Positions 7,252-17,143 are shown, counted from the stretch's first letter. The stretch is DNA of 64,000 nucleotides from Chryseomicrobium palamuruense (GCF_042649045.1 NZ_JBHSEF010000023.1:248001-312000); one strand, 5' to 3'. Program-made: numbers and translations. The notes: generated by a model from the letters alone, not told the origin.

Positions 7252-9711
7252 ATGAAAATATACAACTTAGTGGACGACCATCTCGCCTCCATGTATGACG
7301 TGGAAGATTTTACGCGCATCCTTGAAAACTTTCCAGAACCTGTCTGTCTCTTTGCTATGCCCAACCATACGCGCCCGGAGCAACTCCTATACGTCAATCA
7401 AAAAACGACGGAACTTCTTCATATGACAAAAGAGCAATTAATGAGCTATTCTTGGAAGGAATTATTTGAAATCCCACTCGACAAAGACATTGAAGAATTA
7501 AGAAGTGAGACGCAGAAGATTGCGTTTGATTTGAAAGAAAGTCCTCTGAAGAAAAACTTATCGGGAGCTACCCTTAAAGTGGAACCTCATCCTGTTCGAC
7601 TGGGATCAGGCGAAACTGTGATGGTGGTCACCATCATCAATATCACGGAACACTACGAAACCCGGCAGCAACTGAAACAGTCTGAACAAGAGTTCAGTTC
7701 TCTCTTTACCTATAACCCCGATATCGCATTTACAATTCATATGAACGGACAAATTGCGAGTATAAACAACAACGGACTTCTCGCTTTGGGCTACGGACCA
7801 GACGAAATTCTCCAAAAGAATGCATTAGAACTTCTTGTGAGCGAGGATTTAAACTGGTTGAGAGAGCATTTTCATGAAGTCCTCCGCGGAAACACCGCTC
7901 GCTTTTCTGCAAAAGTGAAAAGACAAGATGGCGTGGTGCTCGATGTGGATATTACTGCCATCCCGATTATCATTGAAGAGAAAATCTCAGGTCTCATCGG
8001 GATTGCACAGGACATCACAGAGAAGCGCGTCCTGGAAAACCTATTAAAAGAAAATGAACAATATTACCGGGCACTTTTTGATTACAACATCAATCCAGTC
8101 CTAACATTTGATTTAGAGGGTCGCTTCCTCCGAATTAACGACGCAGCCACTCGGATGATTAATTTTGCACAAGAAGACTTACTAGGCAAGTCATTTTTAA
8201 AAGTAATCCCACCCGACCGAAGAATAGAGGCGTATCAAAATTTTCAAATGGTACTGGATGGTCAACCACGTCAGTATGAAACGATAATCATCGGACACGA
8301 CCAAAAACAGCATCAACTCCATGTTATGTTGATCCCTGTAAAAATCGAGGGAAAGCTGACGGCGATTCACTGCCTCTGCAAAGATATTACGGAGAGCCGG
8401 AAAAACGAAGACTTAGCCAATTACATGGCTTACCATGACGTCCTGACTTCTCTTGGTAATCAACGTCTATTCCAAGATGAGCTGACGCTTCTGACTGGAG
8501 AACCACATGCGGAAGAGGAAGTATCTGCCGTCCTTCTCGTTGACCTGGACCGCTTCAAATTTATCAATGACCATTTAGGTCATGCAGCAGGGGACACGGT
8601 TCTTCAGGAAGCAGCAGACCGTCTACTAAGTGTCGTGGGTGAAAAGGGTGCTGTCTTCCGGTATGCGGGGGATGAATTTACGGTCATCTTGCGAAAAGTT
8701 TCAGAAGCTACTGTCAAACACGTGGCTGAACTCATCGTGGCTGAACTGCGAAGACCTCTTTATTTGAACGGGTTGGAAACCGTTTTGACAGCGAGCATCG
8801 GGATCGGCTTATACCCAAAAGATGCACAAGATGTGAAAGGGATCATGAACTCTTCGGATCTTGCGATGTATCACGCGAAGCGCATCGGCCGAAACAACTA
8901 TCAGTTTTATAGTCACCAAATCGGGGAGACGACGAAGAACACCTTACAAATTAATTCATACCTCCATAAAGCGCTGGAGTTCAATGAATTTTCACTGCAC
9001 TATCAGCCGCAGTACTGTGCACGAAAAGAAAACCTATGCGGATTCGAAGCCTTGCTCAGGTGGGAATGCCCTCAACTTGGCAACGTGTCACCCGCAGACT
9101 TCATTCCGCTTGCCGAAGAAAATGGATTGATCCTTCCAATCGGAGAGTGGGTGTTGCGGGAAGCCTGCCGGACGAATAAATACTGGCAAGAGAAGTTTGG
9201 CATGTTCGTGCCCGTGTCCGTGAATCTTTCCCTTCGACAGTTCTATCAACAGGACCTAGTCGAGCAAGTCCGGCAGATACTGGAGGAGACCGAGCTTGCG
9301 CCTGAGTATCTGACGCTTGAAATCACGGAATCGATTGCGATGCAAGAGGAAATGGCTGCACACATTTTATATGCCCTTCGCGACCTTGGTGTTCAAATTG
9401 CCATGGATGACTTTGGAACAGGGTACAGTTCTTTTAAGCAACTGCGTTACTTCCCGATTCATCATTTAAAAATCGATCAGGCTTTCATTGCCGACTTACA
9501 TGAAGAGAACGGGGAAGCGATTGTGGGCGCCATCATTTCACTTGGTCACAACCTCCGGACAAAGATTGTCGCAGAGGGTGTGGAGACTTCTGAACAGGCT
9601 CACATATTGAAGGAACTGGGATGTGATACGATGCAAGGTTATTACTATGCACGCCCACAACCTGACAAACAAATCGAAGAGATGTTGGCAGATTACCAAC
9701 CAAATACTTAG
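7252..9711 (+). CDS. PAS-PAS-PAS-GGDEF-EAL cyclic-di-GMP signalling protein
   Basis: An 819-residue soluble protein. Three PAS-like sensor domains (about 20-130, 145-260, 265-385) each end in a D-I/N-I-T-E segment. A GGDEF domain follows (about 395-550; signature AGDEF near 470, a variant found in active cyclases), then an EAL domain (about 565-810). The EAL catalytic motifs look complete: FEALLRW near 598, VNLS, EITES, MDDFGTGYSS near 719, KID and AEGVE. It may make or degrade c-di-GMP. No transmembrane segment is seen, so the PAS domains probably sense a cytoplasmic signal. AGAAGGTGA precedes the ATG. A terminator separates it from the next GGDEF-EAL gene. Confidence 0.92.
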   Translation: MKIYNLVDDHLASMYDVEDFTRILENFPEPVCLFAMPNHTRPEQLLYVNQKTTELLHMTKEQLMSYSWKELFEIPLDKDIEELRSETQKIAFDLKESPLKKNLSGATLKVEPHPVRLGSGETVMVVTIINITEHYETRQQLKQSEQEFSSLFTYNPDIAFTIHMNGQIASINNNGLLALGYGPDEILQKNALELLVSEDLNWLREHFHEVLRGNTARFSAKVKRQDGVVLDVDITAIPIIIEEKISGLIGIAQDITEKRVLENLLKENEQYYRALFDYNINPVLTFDLEGRFLRINDAATRMINFAQEDLLGKSFLKVIPPDRRIEAYQNFQMVLDGQPRQYETIIIGHDQKQHQLHVMLIPVKIEGKLTAIHCLCKDITESRKNEDLANYMAYHDVLTSLGNQRLFQDELTLLTGEPHAEEEVSAVLLVDLDRFKFINDHLGHAAGDTVLQEAADRLLSVVGEKGAVFRYAGDEFTVILRKVSEATVKHVAELIVAELRRPLYLNGLETVLTASIGIGLYPKDAQDVKGIMNSSDLAMYHAKRIGRNNYQFYSHQIGETTKNTLQINSYLHKALEFNEFSLHYQPQYCARKENLCGFEALLRWECPQLGNVSPADFIPLAEENGLILPIGEWVLREACRTNKYWQEKFGMFVPVSVNLSLRQFYQQDLVEQVRQILEETELAPEYLTLEITESIAMQEEMAAHILYALRDLGVQIAMDDFGTGYSSFKQLRYFPIHHLKIDQAFIADLHEENGEAIVGAIISLGHNLRTKIVAEGVETSEQAHILKELGCDTMQGYYYARPQPDKQIEEMLADYQPNT

Positions 9712-9716
9712 TAGAG

Positions 9717-9742
9717 GCCGACATCGCGTCGGCTTTTTTCTT
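9717..9742 (+). terminator. Terminator after PAS-GGDEF-EAL gene
   Basis: GCCGACATCGCGTCGGC hairpin followed by TTTTTTC. Confidence 0.88.
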
Positions 9743-9873
9743 TATTCCACATAAAAAAGGAGGAAATTAGGGTTTTTATACGTCAAATAGTCTAGAAAAA
9801 AAGAAAAGTATCCACTTTTTTCTTCTGAAATTTGGTATAGTTGTAAAACAAAGACCGATGAAACGAGCTGGTA

Positions 9874-12294
9874 ATGATGAACACGTTAACCCATTTCTAT
9901 GATTGGCCCCTCATTCTACTTTCTATTAGTGTGGCAATTTTCTCATCATTCATTGCGCTGGATATAAGTAGTCGATTAGCGCTCTCAACAGCAAAGTCAC
10001 GCCATCGATGGATTGGAGCTGGGGCCATCGTTTTAGGCCTCGGAATTTGGTCAATGCACTTTATGGCCATGCTCGCTTTCCACTTACCAACCGAAGTCTC
10101 TTACGAAGTCCCACTCGTGATAATTTCCATCTTACCTGCTCTTATCGCCTCGGGGATTGCCTTTTCGATCATTCATCGCCCGAGCTATTCTCTTGTTCGT
10201 TTCCTGGTTGGGGCATTGTTCATCGCCGCTGGAATTGTTTCCATGCACTATATCGGCATGGAAGCGATGAACATGTCTCTACGGATTGTCTACGATCCTT
10301 TTCTAGTGGCCCTATCCGTTTTAGTCGCCTATACAGCTTCACTCGCAGCCCTCTTTCTTTTGTTCCGCTCGCAGCATCAAGCCGGATTTCACTGGCGGAA
10401 ACTGGGAAGTGCAGTCATTCTAGGGGCCGCCATTTCTGGGATGCACTATACGGGAATGGCAGCTGCCACATATGTCTCTGACTCTCATGCGATGCATCCT
10501 CATGTACCTTCCGTTACTAACTCTTTACTCGGTTATGCGGTAGCCTTTGGAATGCTTGTCATCTTAGGTTTTACATATCTCAATTTACGCTATGAACGAA
10601 GAATCTTTGCTCAAAAAAGAGCGTCGAACGATAAATTTGAATCCGTTATCGAGTCTGCCAAAGAGGCGATTATCGTGACAACGGATGAAGGACTCATCAC
10701 GCATTGGAACCGGGGGGCAGAAACCATCTTCGGGTATGCCAAGAAAGAAATGATCGGCAAGCACTCGTCCCTCTTGATCCCTGCTGAGTCAGGTGAGCAA
10801 TTTGACCAAATTAGGAGGCAGTATCTACCGCATGCTCCAGGAAGTCTTTATGGGAAGACACATGAACTGACGGGTCTTCGAAAGGATGGAAGTGTCTTCC
10901 CTATGGAGATGAGCCTTGGTTCATGGCAAGAAGGTGAGACTTTCTATTTCAGCAAATTCATCCGGGATATTACGACTCGAAAACAATCAGAAGATCAGAT
11001 TCGCCACTTGAGCCTCACGGACTCATTAACCGATTTACCTAATCGACGATACTTTACCGAACGATTGTTGCCCACTCTCCAAAATGCAAAAGCAAACCAA
11101 GAGAGCCTTGCCCTTCTTTACATGGATATTGATCATTTTAAACATATCAATGATCGATTCGGGCACCCCGTGGGGGACCAACTGTTAGTAGAAGTGACCG
11201 AACGCCTACGCCTGAAAATAGGCAAAGTCGCCACCCTGGCCCGTTTAGGTGGTGATGAGTTTGTCTTTCTTCTGCCTGGTGCAGATAGTGATAAGGCCAT
11301 AAAGTTTGCAGCGAATATTTTAAAATGCTTCCACACACCTTTTCTTCTTGAAAAAGAAAACTTGTATGTGACACCGTCTATTGGAATCAGTGTGTATCCT
11401 GACCATGGAGACGATGTAGACACCTTAATCAAGCATGCAGATATCGCACTCTATCAGGTAAAGGAGTTCGGCAAAAACCATTTTCGCTTGTTTACAAACG
11501 ATATGAGAGAAGTCGTCTCCAGACAATCCAGAATTGCGAATGACCTTCATCGAGCTTTAGAAAATCAAGAGTTCTCGATTTATTATCAACCTCAGGTTAG
11601 CCTTGCGTCAGGCAGAATCGTTGGAGTTGAAGCCTTATTACGATGGAACCACCCTCAACTTGGCATGATTTCTCCTGGAGAGTTTATCCCAATCGCTGAA
11701 ACAACGGGGTCTATTCTTCAAATTGGAAAATATGTTTTACAAGCCGCCTGTGAACAAAATAAAGCTTGGCAAGAGACGGGACTACCTGAACTTCGGGTAG
11801 CCGTAAATATCTCAGCACTCCAATTCTCTCAACCTAATTTTTATGAGGAAGTCGAGAAGGTCCTGCATTCTACACGCTTGGCACCCCATCTACTTGAATT
11901 TGTGTTGACGGAAAGGCTGCTTCAGGAATCTAAAGGTGCGATTGAAACGATGAATGACCTTAAAAGACTGGGAGTGCATCTGTCTATTGATGATTTTGGA
12001 ACCGGATTTTCATCCTTACGCTATCTAAGGCTGCTTCCTGTTTGCACGCTCAAGATTGATCAGCATTTCACTGGCGCGATTGGTTCAGATCCAAAAGATG
12101 CTTCCCTTGTAAAAACCATAATTCAGCTGGCACATGATTTAGGAATGAGCGTCACAGCAGAAGGTGTAGAAACTCAGCAGCAAGAAGAATTCTTAAGACA
12201 TCATCTTTGTGATTATGCGCAAGGGTACTACTTCAGTAAACCGGTACCGCCGAAAGAAATTACTCAGCTATTTTCGAAGCAACTCGAGTACTGA
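9874..12294 (+). CDS. MHYT-PAS-GGDEF-EAL membrane protein with a degenerate EAL motif
   Basis: An 806-residue protein. The N-terminal MHYT sensor has seven predicted transmembrane helices (about residues 10-235) with the repeated His/Met motifs SMHFMAM, SMHYIGM and GMHYTGM, proposed to bind a metal and sense a gas. A PAS domain (about 250-370), an intact GGDEF domain (GGDEF near 458) and an EAL domain (from about 555; VEALLRW near 585) follow. In the EAL domain the glutamate of the ExTE motif is replaced by Val677 (FVLTER, where the neighbouring proteins have EITES and ELTEN). That residue coordinates metal in active phosphodiesterases, so hydrolysis may be impaired and the protein may be mainly a cyclase or c-di-GMP receptor. 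The ribosome binding site is weak. Confidence 0.92.
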   Translation: MMNTLTHFYDWPLILLSISVAIFSSFIALDISSRLALSTAKSRHRWIGAGAIVLGLGIWSMHFMAMLAFHLPTEVSYEVPLVIISILPALIASGIAFSIIHRPSYSLVRFLVGALFIAAGIVSMHYIGMEAMNMSLRIVYDPFLVALSVLVAYTASLAALFLLFRSQHQAGFHWRKLGSAVILGAAISGMHYTGMAAATYVSDSHAMHPHVPSVTNSLLGYAVAFGMLVILGFTYLNLRYERRIFAQKRASNDKFESVIESAKEAIIVTTDEGLITHWNRGAETIFGYAKKEMIGKHSSLLIPAESGEQFDQIRRQYLPHAPGSLYGKTHELTGLRKDGSVFPMEMSLGSWQEGETFYFSKFIRDITTRKQSEDQIRHLSLTDSLTDLPNRRYFTERLLPTLQNAKANQESLALLYMDIDHFKHINDRFGHPVGDQLLVEVTERLRLKIGKVATLARLGGDEFVFLLPGADSDKAIKFAANILKCFHTPFLLEKENLYVTPSIGISVYPDHGDDVDTLIKHADIALYQVKEFGKNHFRLFTNDMREVVSRQSRIANDLHRALENQEFSIYYQPQVSLASGRIVGVEALLRWNHPQLGMISPGEFIPIAETTGSILQIGKYVLQAACEQNKAWQETGLPELRVAVNISALQFSQPNFYEEVEKVLHSTRLAPHLLEFVLTERLLQESKGAIETMNDLKRLGVHLSIDDFGTGFSSLRYLRLLPVCTLKIDQHFTGAIGSDPKDASLVKTIIQLAHDLGMSVTAEGVETQQQEEFLRHHLCDYAQGYYFSKPVPPKEITQLFSKQLEY

Positions 12295-12313
12295 CTTGCG
12301 CCTAAACCTGTGA

Positions 12314-12354
12314 AAAGCCGTACCTCCAATTTTTATGGAAGTACGGCTTTCGTT
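12314..12354 (+). terminator. Terminator after MHYT-GGDEF-EAL gene
   Basis: AAAGCCGTAC pairs with GTACGGCTTT across a 17-base loop, followed by a T-rich tract. Confidence 0.85.
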
Positions 12355-12780
12355 CGTTATTTTTCCCCTGAAGTGTGCAGAGGCCGATGTCTATTCCCCT
12401 GCCTTTTGTTTATTAAACAGTAACCCGAGTGTAATCTTTCTTTCTTTACTCATAATCTTTCCCCCTTGTCTCTCTCATCAAAGCACACCATTCATTTACG
12501 ACTTATCCACAATAAGCAATCCCCCTACCGAAGTCATCTTATCCACATGTGGATAGAAATTTCACTAGAAAGGTATCCACATCTTTTCGTTTGGGGAAGG
12601 ATGCAGCGGGGGGTTGTTTTTTCGTGTAAGATCTATTTTCAACAGGTAGTACACCTTCACATATTTTTATCTTTCCGCGAGGACTTTACTTTCTATTACA
12701 AGATAACTAAGTCGAAACTTGCAATTTTATTTCGACTTCCGCAGAATATAAAACAAAGTCGAGCTTAGCGGAGGAAGAAT
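12355..12780. other. Non-coding stretch upstream of glpP
   Basis: About 425 bases with no supportable gene. Two overlapping small frames have no ribosome binding site and no plausible composition. It contains AAGTCGAAA paired with TTTCGACTT at about 12710-12738, a possible leader hairpin just before the glpP ribosome binding site GGAGG, and presumably the glpP promoter. Confidence 0.5.
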
Positions 12781-13314
12781 ATGTGTAGTGAAGTGATACC
12801 AGCAATACGTAATATGAAAGATTTTGACAAAGTCTTAAACACAGATCATCAAAAAATCATCTTATTAGAAACTCGCCTCTCCCAATTGGAAAGTGTCGTG
12901 AAACACGCAAAACTAAAAGGAAAAGAAGTCTTCATACATGCTGATTTAGTACAAGGGTTAAAGGTAGATGAGTATGGACTGGAGTATCTCATTCATAATG
13001 TAAAAGTAGATGGCATCATTTCGACGCGATCTAGTGTCATTACCTTTGCAAAGAAAAGAAAAATCGTGGGTATACAGCGTCTATTTGCTTTAGACAGTGT
13101 CGCACTCGACCACAATCTAAAGGCTTGCCAAAAGATACAACCCGATTATATTGAAGTTCTGCCTGGGGTCATTCCAGAAATTCTTCAAGAAGTAAAACAA
13201 AAGACGGGCATTCCCGTCATTGCTGGTGGTTTGATTCGGACAAGGGAAGATGTAGACCGAGCTTTAGCTTTCGGTGCATCGGTTGTAACGACGTCCAACA
13301 CAAATTTATGGTAG
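12781..13314 (+). CDS. glpP: Glycerol-3-phosphate-responsive antiterminator GlpP
   Basis: A 177-residue TIM-barrel-type protein. IPAIRNMKDFDKVL at the N terminus, VFIHADLVQGL, DGIISTRSS, QRLFALDS and PDYIEVLPGVIPEI, then IPVIAGGLIRTREDV at the phosphate-binding end are typical of GlpP. In Bacillus GlpP binds glycerol 3-phosphate and then the 5' leader of glp transcripts, preventing termination and stabilising the mRNA. Its presence explains the terminator-bearing leader before glpD, and probably the one right after it, before the hydrolase gene. GGAGG precedes the ATG. Confidence 0.93.
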   Translation: MCSEVIPAIRNMKDFDKVLNTDHQKIILLETRLSQLESVVKHAKLKGKEVFIHADLVQGLKVDEYGLEYLIHNVKVDGIISTRSSVITFAKKRKIVGIQRLFALDSVALDHNLKACQKIQPDYIEVLPGVIPEILQEVKQKTGIPVIAGGLIRTREDVDRALAFGASVVTTSNTNLW

Positions 13315-13340
13315 GCATCGTGTAAATTTTCAATCAATTA

Positions 13341-13456
13341 TTGACACCGCTTTCATCTGCCTATATACTTGGTTCTAAGTTAATCAAATGTGATGAGATC
13401 TTGAGACACACAGAGTACTTTGGAACTATCCAAAGTGGTTTTGTGTGTCTTTTTTT
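13341..13456 (+). promoter_or_regulatory. Strong promoter plus attenuator leader of the hydrolase gene (glpD-like)
   Basis: TTGACA (13341-13346), a 17-bp spacer and TATACT (13364-13369) form a consensus sigma-A promoter. The transcript would start near AAGTTAAT (13377-13384). A long hairpin (AGACACAC with GTGTGTCT, inner ACTTTGG with CCAAAGT) ends in seven T at 13451-13457, before the gene. The start AAGTTAAT, a following TGAGA..C and then GAGA before the terminator stem also occur in that order in the glpD leader, so GlpP control is likely. Confidence 0.7.
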
Positions 13457-13520
13457 GTTCTCATCAAGAAAGGAATTCAGAAATTTATTATCGCATACAT
13501 TTACATAAGGGGGATTTATC

Positions 13521-15539
13521 GTGAGGAATAATAAAAAATCATTTATTTTACTAGGTATCGCACTGGCTTTAATTCTTATTGGAAGTTTAGTAGCTTCCAT
13601 GTTCAACAATGCAGGGGGCGATGTAGACGTATCACGCATTTATTTTGAGACCGAGCGCGGTGAGCTTTCTGGCTTACTGTATAAACCAGATGGTGCAGAT
13701 GAGCAAGCAAGACCCACGCTCATCGCTACACATGGGTATTTAAATTCAGGTGAAATGCAAGACGCCCAAGCCATTGAAATGGCAAAGCGAGGTTATGTCG
13801 TTCTCGCACTCGATCAGTATGACCATGGCCACTCAACAAACACACAAGAGAAACCGATTCCATTTTTTTCTTTCTGGCCACAAGCCATTTATGACGCAGT
13901 TCAGTATATGTATGAGCAAGACTATGTGTTGAAAGACGAAGCTGGAAACGGAATCATTGCAGTTTCCGGTCACTCTATGGGAGGGTTCTCTTCCACTCAT
14001 GCCGTCATGCTCGATGAAGTGGATTTCCAAACTTCAGGAATACGCAAGATACACAGTTCCCTTACGATGGGTTCCGATTATCAATGGGTCAAAACACTTG
14101 GGTACACAGATGAGCAAATCAATGATTCATATGGTCCGCGTCCATCAGGGAAGATTGCAGGAATATATGACGAATTCTTCTTTAATGCGGAAGCCGCAGC
14201 GGCCGGTCAATCTGTCGTAAAGAAAGATTACGTCTCTACTCCGGAAGGTCTTGGCTTTTTAGGAGGACTTGAGAGCGCACAAGCGGGCGAAGTCTATGAA
14301 GTAGATGGTGGAATGCGTGTCATTTACCAGCCGAACGAGACGCACCCTTGGAATCACTTCTCTCAGACCTCGACCGCCTATGCCATTGATTTTTATGACA
14401 TGGCCTTTGAAGAGTACGGGGACGTCGTGACAATTGGAGAAGACGGACAGAGTTGGATGTGGAAAGAGTGGTTTTCTTTCGTCGCACTCATTGGATTCTT
14501 CCTATTGTTTATCCCGGTCATTCGTCTTCTTACACAACTCCCATTCTTTAATTGGGTGATGACGAAACGTCCGTCCGATCTAGCTGGACCTCAAACACCT
14601 GGAGAGAAAGTAACTGGATGGGTATTGCTAATAGTAGGCGCATTGTATCCGGCACTATTCTTTACAGCTCTTTATAGTGGGGACGATACGTTGATGCGGT
14701 TACTTCGTCAGATCAGCATGATTACGATTGCTTTATCTGCCATCATTCTTATCGCTGGCTTCGTCAAAGGCGCTGCGAAAAATGTAAAGCTCGGAGCAGG
14801 CCTAGTGTTACTTGTGAGCATCGTGCAGTACATCTATTTACGCGAACAAGATCGCTTCCTTGCCACAACCGAATGGTTTGGCGCGCCGACAGTCAATCCG
14901 ATAGCATACTGGGCAATCAATGTTGCGATTGTCACGTTACTTATTTTAATTGGGTATCACTTTGTTTCAAGACAGCAAAGAGGCGCAAGGTTTGCTGATT
15001 ATGGTCTAAAAGCTGGAATAAAAACTATCGTTGCGGCATTTGCTACTGCCGTCGTTGCTATACTGATCGGCTACGGAATTCTTTATTTAGTGGATGCCGT
15101 CTTTAAGGTGGACTTCCGTCTCTGGACACTTGCTGTAAAAACATTTGAAGACCAACACGTTTGGGCACTGTTCCGTTATGCCCCACTCTTCTTCATCTAT
15201 TACTTTATTGTGGGTCTGTCCGTGAACATCAATACCGCGTCTGAACGTTACAACGGGTGGAAAGGGTATGGCATCTCCATTCTTCACTTTATTGGCGGGT
15301 TACTTCTGTACCTAGCGTACCATTATGGTCTCTTGTTCATCACAGGAACTGCAGGGTATCCAGCAGAGTCTCTATCATCCATCATTGTCATCGGATTGGT
15401 TCCAGCTCTTACAATAGCTGCGATTTTCAACCGCTATTTCTACCGCAGAACAGGAAATGTGTATGTAGGAGCATTCTTGAATACAATCTTACTGACACTC
15501 ATTACTTTAGCAAACACAGCTCTTTACACCGTAATTTAA
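13521..15539 (+). CDS. Membrane-anchored alpha/beta-hydrolase fused to a polytopic membrane domain
   Basis: A 672-residue protein. One N-terminal membrane segment (about 9-28) precedes an extracytoplasmic alpha/beta-hydrolase domain (about 40-300) with ATHGYLNSG (oxyanion region), LDQYDHGHS and the nucleophile elbow VSGHSMGG. From about residue 315 there are eight to nine transmembrane helices. The catalytic His may be in ETHPWNHFS near residue 275. Esterase or lipase chemistry at the outer face of the membrane is likely; the substrate is unknown. It starts with GTG after AAGGGGG and sits where glpF usually lies, between glpP and glpK, behind a glpD-like leader. This suggests it releases glycerol or a glycerol phosphoester, which is an inference from context. 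Confidence 0.75.
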   Translation: MRNNKKSFILLGIALALILIGSLVASMFNNAGGDVDVSRIYFETERGELSGLLYKPDGADEQARPTLIATHGYLNSGEMQDAQAIEMAKRGYVVLALDQYDHGHSTNTQEKPIPFFSFWPQAIYDAVQYMYEQDYVLKDEAGNGIIAVSGHSMGGFSSTHAVMLDEVDFQTSGIRKIHSSLTMGSDYQWVKTLGYTDEQINDSYGPRPSGKIAGIYDEFFFNAEAAAAGQSVVKKDYVSTPEGLGFLGGLESAQAGEVYEVDGGMRVIYQPNETHPWNHFSQTSTAYAIDFYDMAFEEYGDVVTIGEDGQSWMWKEWFSFVALIGFFLLFIPVIRLLTQLPFFNWVMTKRPSDLAGPQTPGEKVTGWVLLIVGALYPALFFTALYSGDDTLMRLLRQISMITIALSAIILIAGFVKGAAKNVKLGAGLVLLVSIVQYIYLREQDRFLATTEWFGAPTVNPIAYWAINVAIVTLLILIGYHFVSRQQRGARFADYGLKAGIKTIVAAFATAVVAILIGYGILYLVDAVFKVDFRLWTLAVKTFEDQHVWALFRYAPLFFIYYFIVGLSVNINTASERYNGWKGYGISILHFIGGLLLYLAYHYGLLFITGTAGYPAESLSSIIVIGLVPALTIAAIFNRYFYRRTGNVYVGAFLNTILLTLITLANTALYTVI

Positions 15540-15548
15540 CGTGAATGG

Positions 15549-15587
15549 AGAGTGAGGAGCATATAGCCCCTCACTCTTTCGCTTTTC
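15549..15587 (+). terminator. Terminator after the hydrolase gene
   Basis: AGAGTGAGG pairs with CCTCACTCT; the tail is TTCGCTTTTC. It lies just before the glpK ribosome binding site and may be only partly effective. Confidence 0.65.
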
Positions 15588-15606
15588 AACATCAGGAGGG
15601 ACAGAT

Positions 15607-17109
15607 ATGGAACGTTTTATGTTAGCACTCGATCAGGGAACGACAAGCTCTCGGGCAGTCCTCGTCAATCAAAACGGGGAGATGGTGGAATCTGCCCAAC
15701 AGGAATTCAAACAACATTTCCCCCAGCCAGGGTGGGTTGAACATGACGCGCTCGAAATTTGGAATTCGGTCGTGGCATGCTTGGCGGAAGTCTTACGAAA
15801 GGCGAATATCCAGCCTCATCAAATTGCTGGCATCGGCATTACAAACCAACGAGAGACGACGGTGGTATGGGACAAACATACTGGACAACCCATCCACCGT
15901 GCGATCGTCTGGCAATCGAGACAAACGGAGGAAATCTGTCAGCAACTACGGAATGCAGGTCACGAAGAACTCGTTCGGACAAAAACAGGACTGCTCATCG
16001 ACCCCTATTTTTCAGCAACCAAAATTAAATGGCTGTTAGACCATGTACCCGGAGCACGAAAAAAAGCAGAAGACGGAGACCTTTTGTTCGGAACCATCGA
16101 TACATGGCTTGTCTACAAATTGTCTGGAGGAAAAGCACATGTGACGGATTACTCCAATGCGTCTCGTACGATGCTCTTTCACATTTCAGACTTGACGTGG
16201 GATGACGAGCTATTAGCGATTCTAGACATTCCCAAACAGATGCTCCCGGACGTTCGGTCGTCTTCTGAAATCTATGCCTATACAAAAGACTATCACTTCT
16301 TCGGCCACGAAATTCCCATTGCCGGAATGGCAGGAGACCAGCAAGCGGCACTTTTCGGGCAAGCTTGCTTTGAAAAAGGCATGGCCAAAACCACATATGG
16401 GACGGGAAGCTTCATGCTGATGAATACAGGCGAGGAACGCGTACGGTCTACTCATGGACTTCTTACAACCATTGCGTGGGCAGTGGACGGGAAGGTGGAG
16501 TACGCTTTAGAAGGCAGTGTCTTCGTAGCAGGTTCTGCCGTCCAGTGGTTACGAGACGGGCTTCGAATGATTGATCACGCGAAGGATAGTGAAAGTTATG
16601 CCACTCGCGTGGAGTCAACAGAAGGTATGTATCTTGTTCCGGCATTTGTTGGGCTGGGAACACCTTACTGGGACAGCGATGCGAGAGGTGCCATTTTTGG
16701 ATTGACGCGCGGGTCGACGAAAGAACATTTTATTCGGGCCACGTTAGAGTCACTTGCCTATCAAACGCGGGACGTATTAGAAGCGATGATCACAGATTCT
16801 ACAATTGACCTAAAGACGCTTCGCGTAGACGGGGGAGCTGTGAAAAATGACTTTCTCTTGCAATTCCAAAGTGACATCTTAGGCGTGTCTGTTGAACGTC
16901 CGCAAGGAAACGAGACAACGGCACTTGGTGCAGCCTTTTTAGCGGGACTGGCTGTCGGCTTCTGGAAAGATAAAGCCGAAATCGCGGAACAGTGGAGATT
17001 AGATCAGACATTTAATCAAACATGGGATGAGACAAAGCGAGAGGAGCTTTACTCAGGGTGGAAGCAAGCGGTGGCCGCCACTCGTTCGTATAAACATCAC
17101 GTGGGGTAA
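15607..17109 (+). CDS. glpK: Glycerol kinase
   Basis: A 500-residue FGGY-family kinase that phosphorylates glycerol with ATP to glycerol 3-phosphate in the cytoplasm. LDQGTTSSRA at residues 8-17 is the ATP-phosphate loop, followed by QHFPQPGWVEHD, GITNQRETT and VWQSRQT, which build the glycerol pocket; TYGTGSFML and the C-terminal LRVDGGAVKNDFLLQFQSDI complete the kinase. A segment around residues 228-234 (YHFFGHEIP) includes a His in the region where HPr phosphorylates Gram-positive GlpK, which allows PTS control. AGGAGGG precedes the ATG. It precedes glpD, with no glpF in this window. Confidence 0.96.
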   Translation: MERFMLALDQGTTSSRAVLVNQNGEMVESAQQEFKQHFPQPGWVEHDALEIWNSVVACLAEVLRKANIQPHQIAGIGITNQRETTVVWDKHTGQPIHRAIVWQSRQTEEICQQLRNAGHEELVRTKTGLLIDPYFSATKIKWLLDHVPGARKKAEDGDLLFGTIDTWLVYKLSGGKAHVTDYSNASRTMLFHISDLTWDDELLAILDIPKQMLPDVRSSSEIYAYTKDYHFFGHEIPIAGMAGDQQAALFGQACFEKGMAKTTYGTGSFMLMNTGEERVRSTHGLLTTIAWAVDGKVEYALEGSVFVAGSAVQWLRDGLRMIDHAKDSESYATRVESTEGMYLVPAFVGLGTPYWDSDARGAIFGLTRGSTKEHFIRATLESLAYQTRDVLEAMITDSTIDLKTLRVDGGAVKNDFLLQFQSDILGVSVERPQGNETTALGAAFLAGLAVGFWKDKAEIAEQWRLDQTFNQTWDETKREELYSGWKQAVAATRSYKHHVG

Positions 17110-17143
17110 AGCCACCATCTTAGGTGTTCCCCCCAATTCATGC

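Noticed and set aside
12466..12768. 100-codon plus-strand frame before glpP
   Set aside because: No ribosome binding site, no conserved motif, and skewed AT-rich wording.
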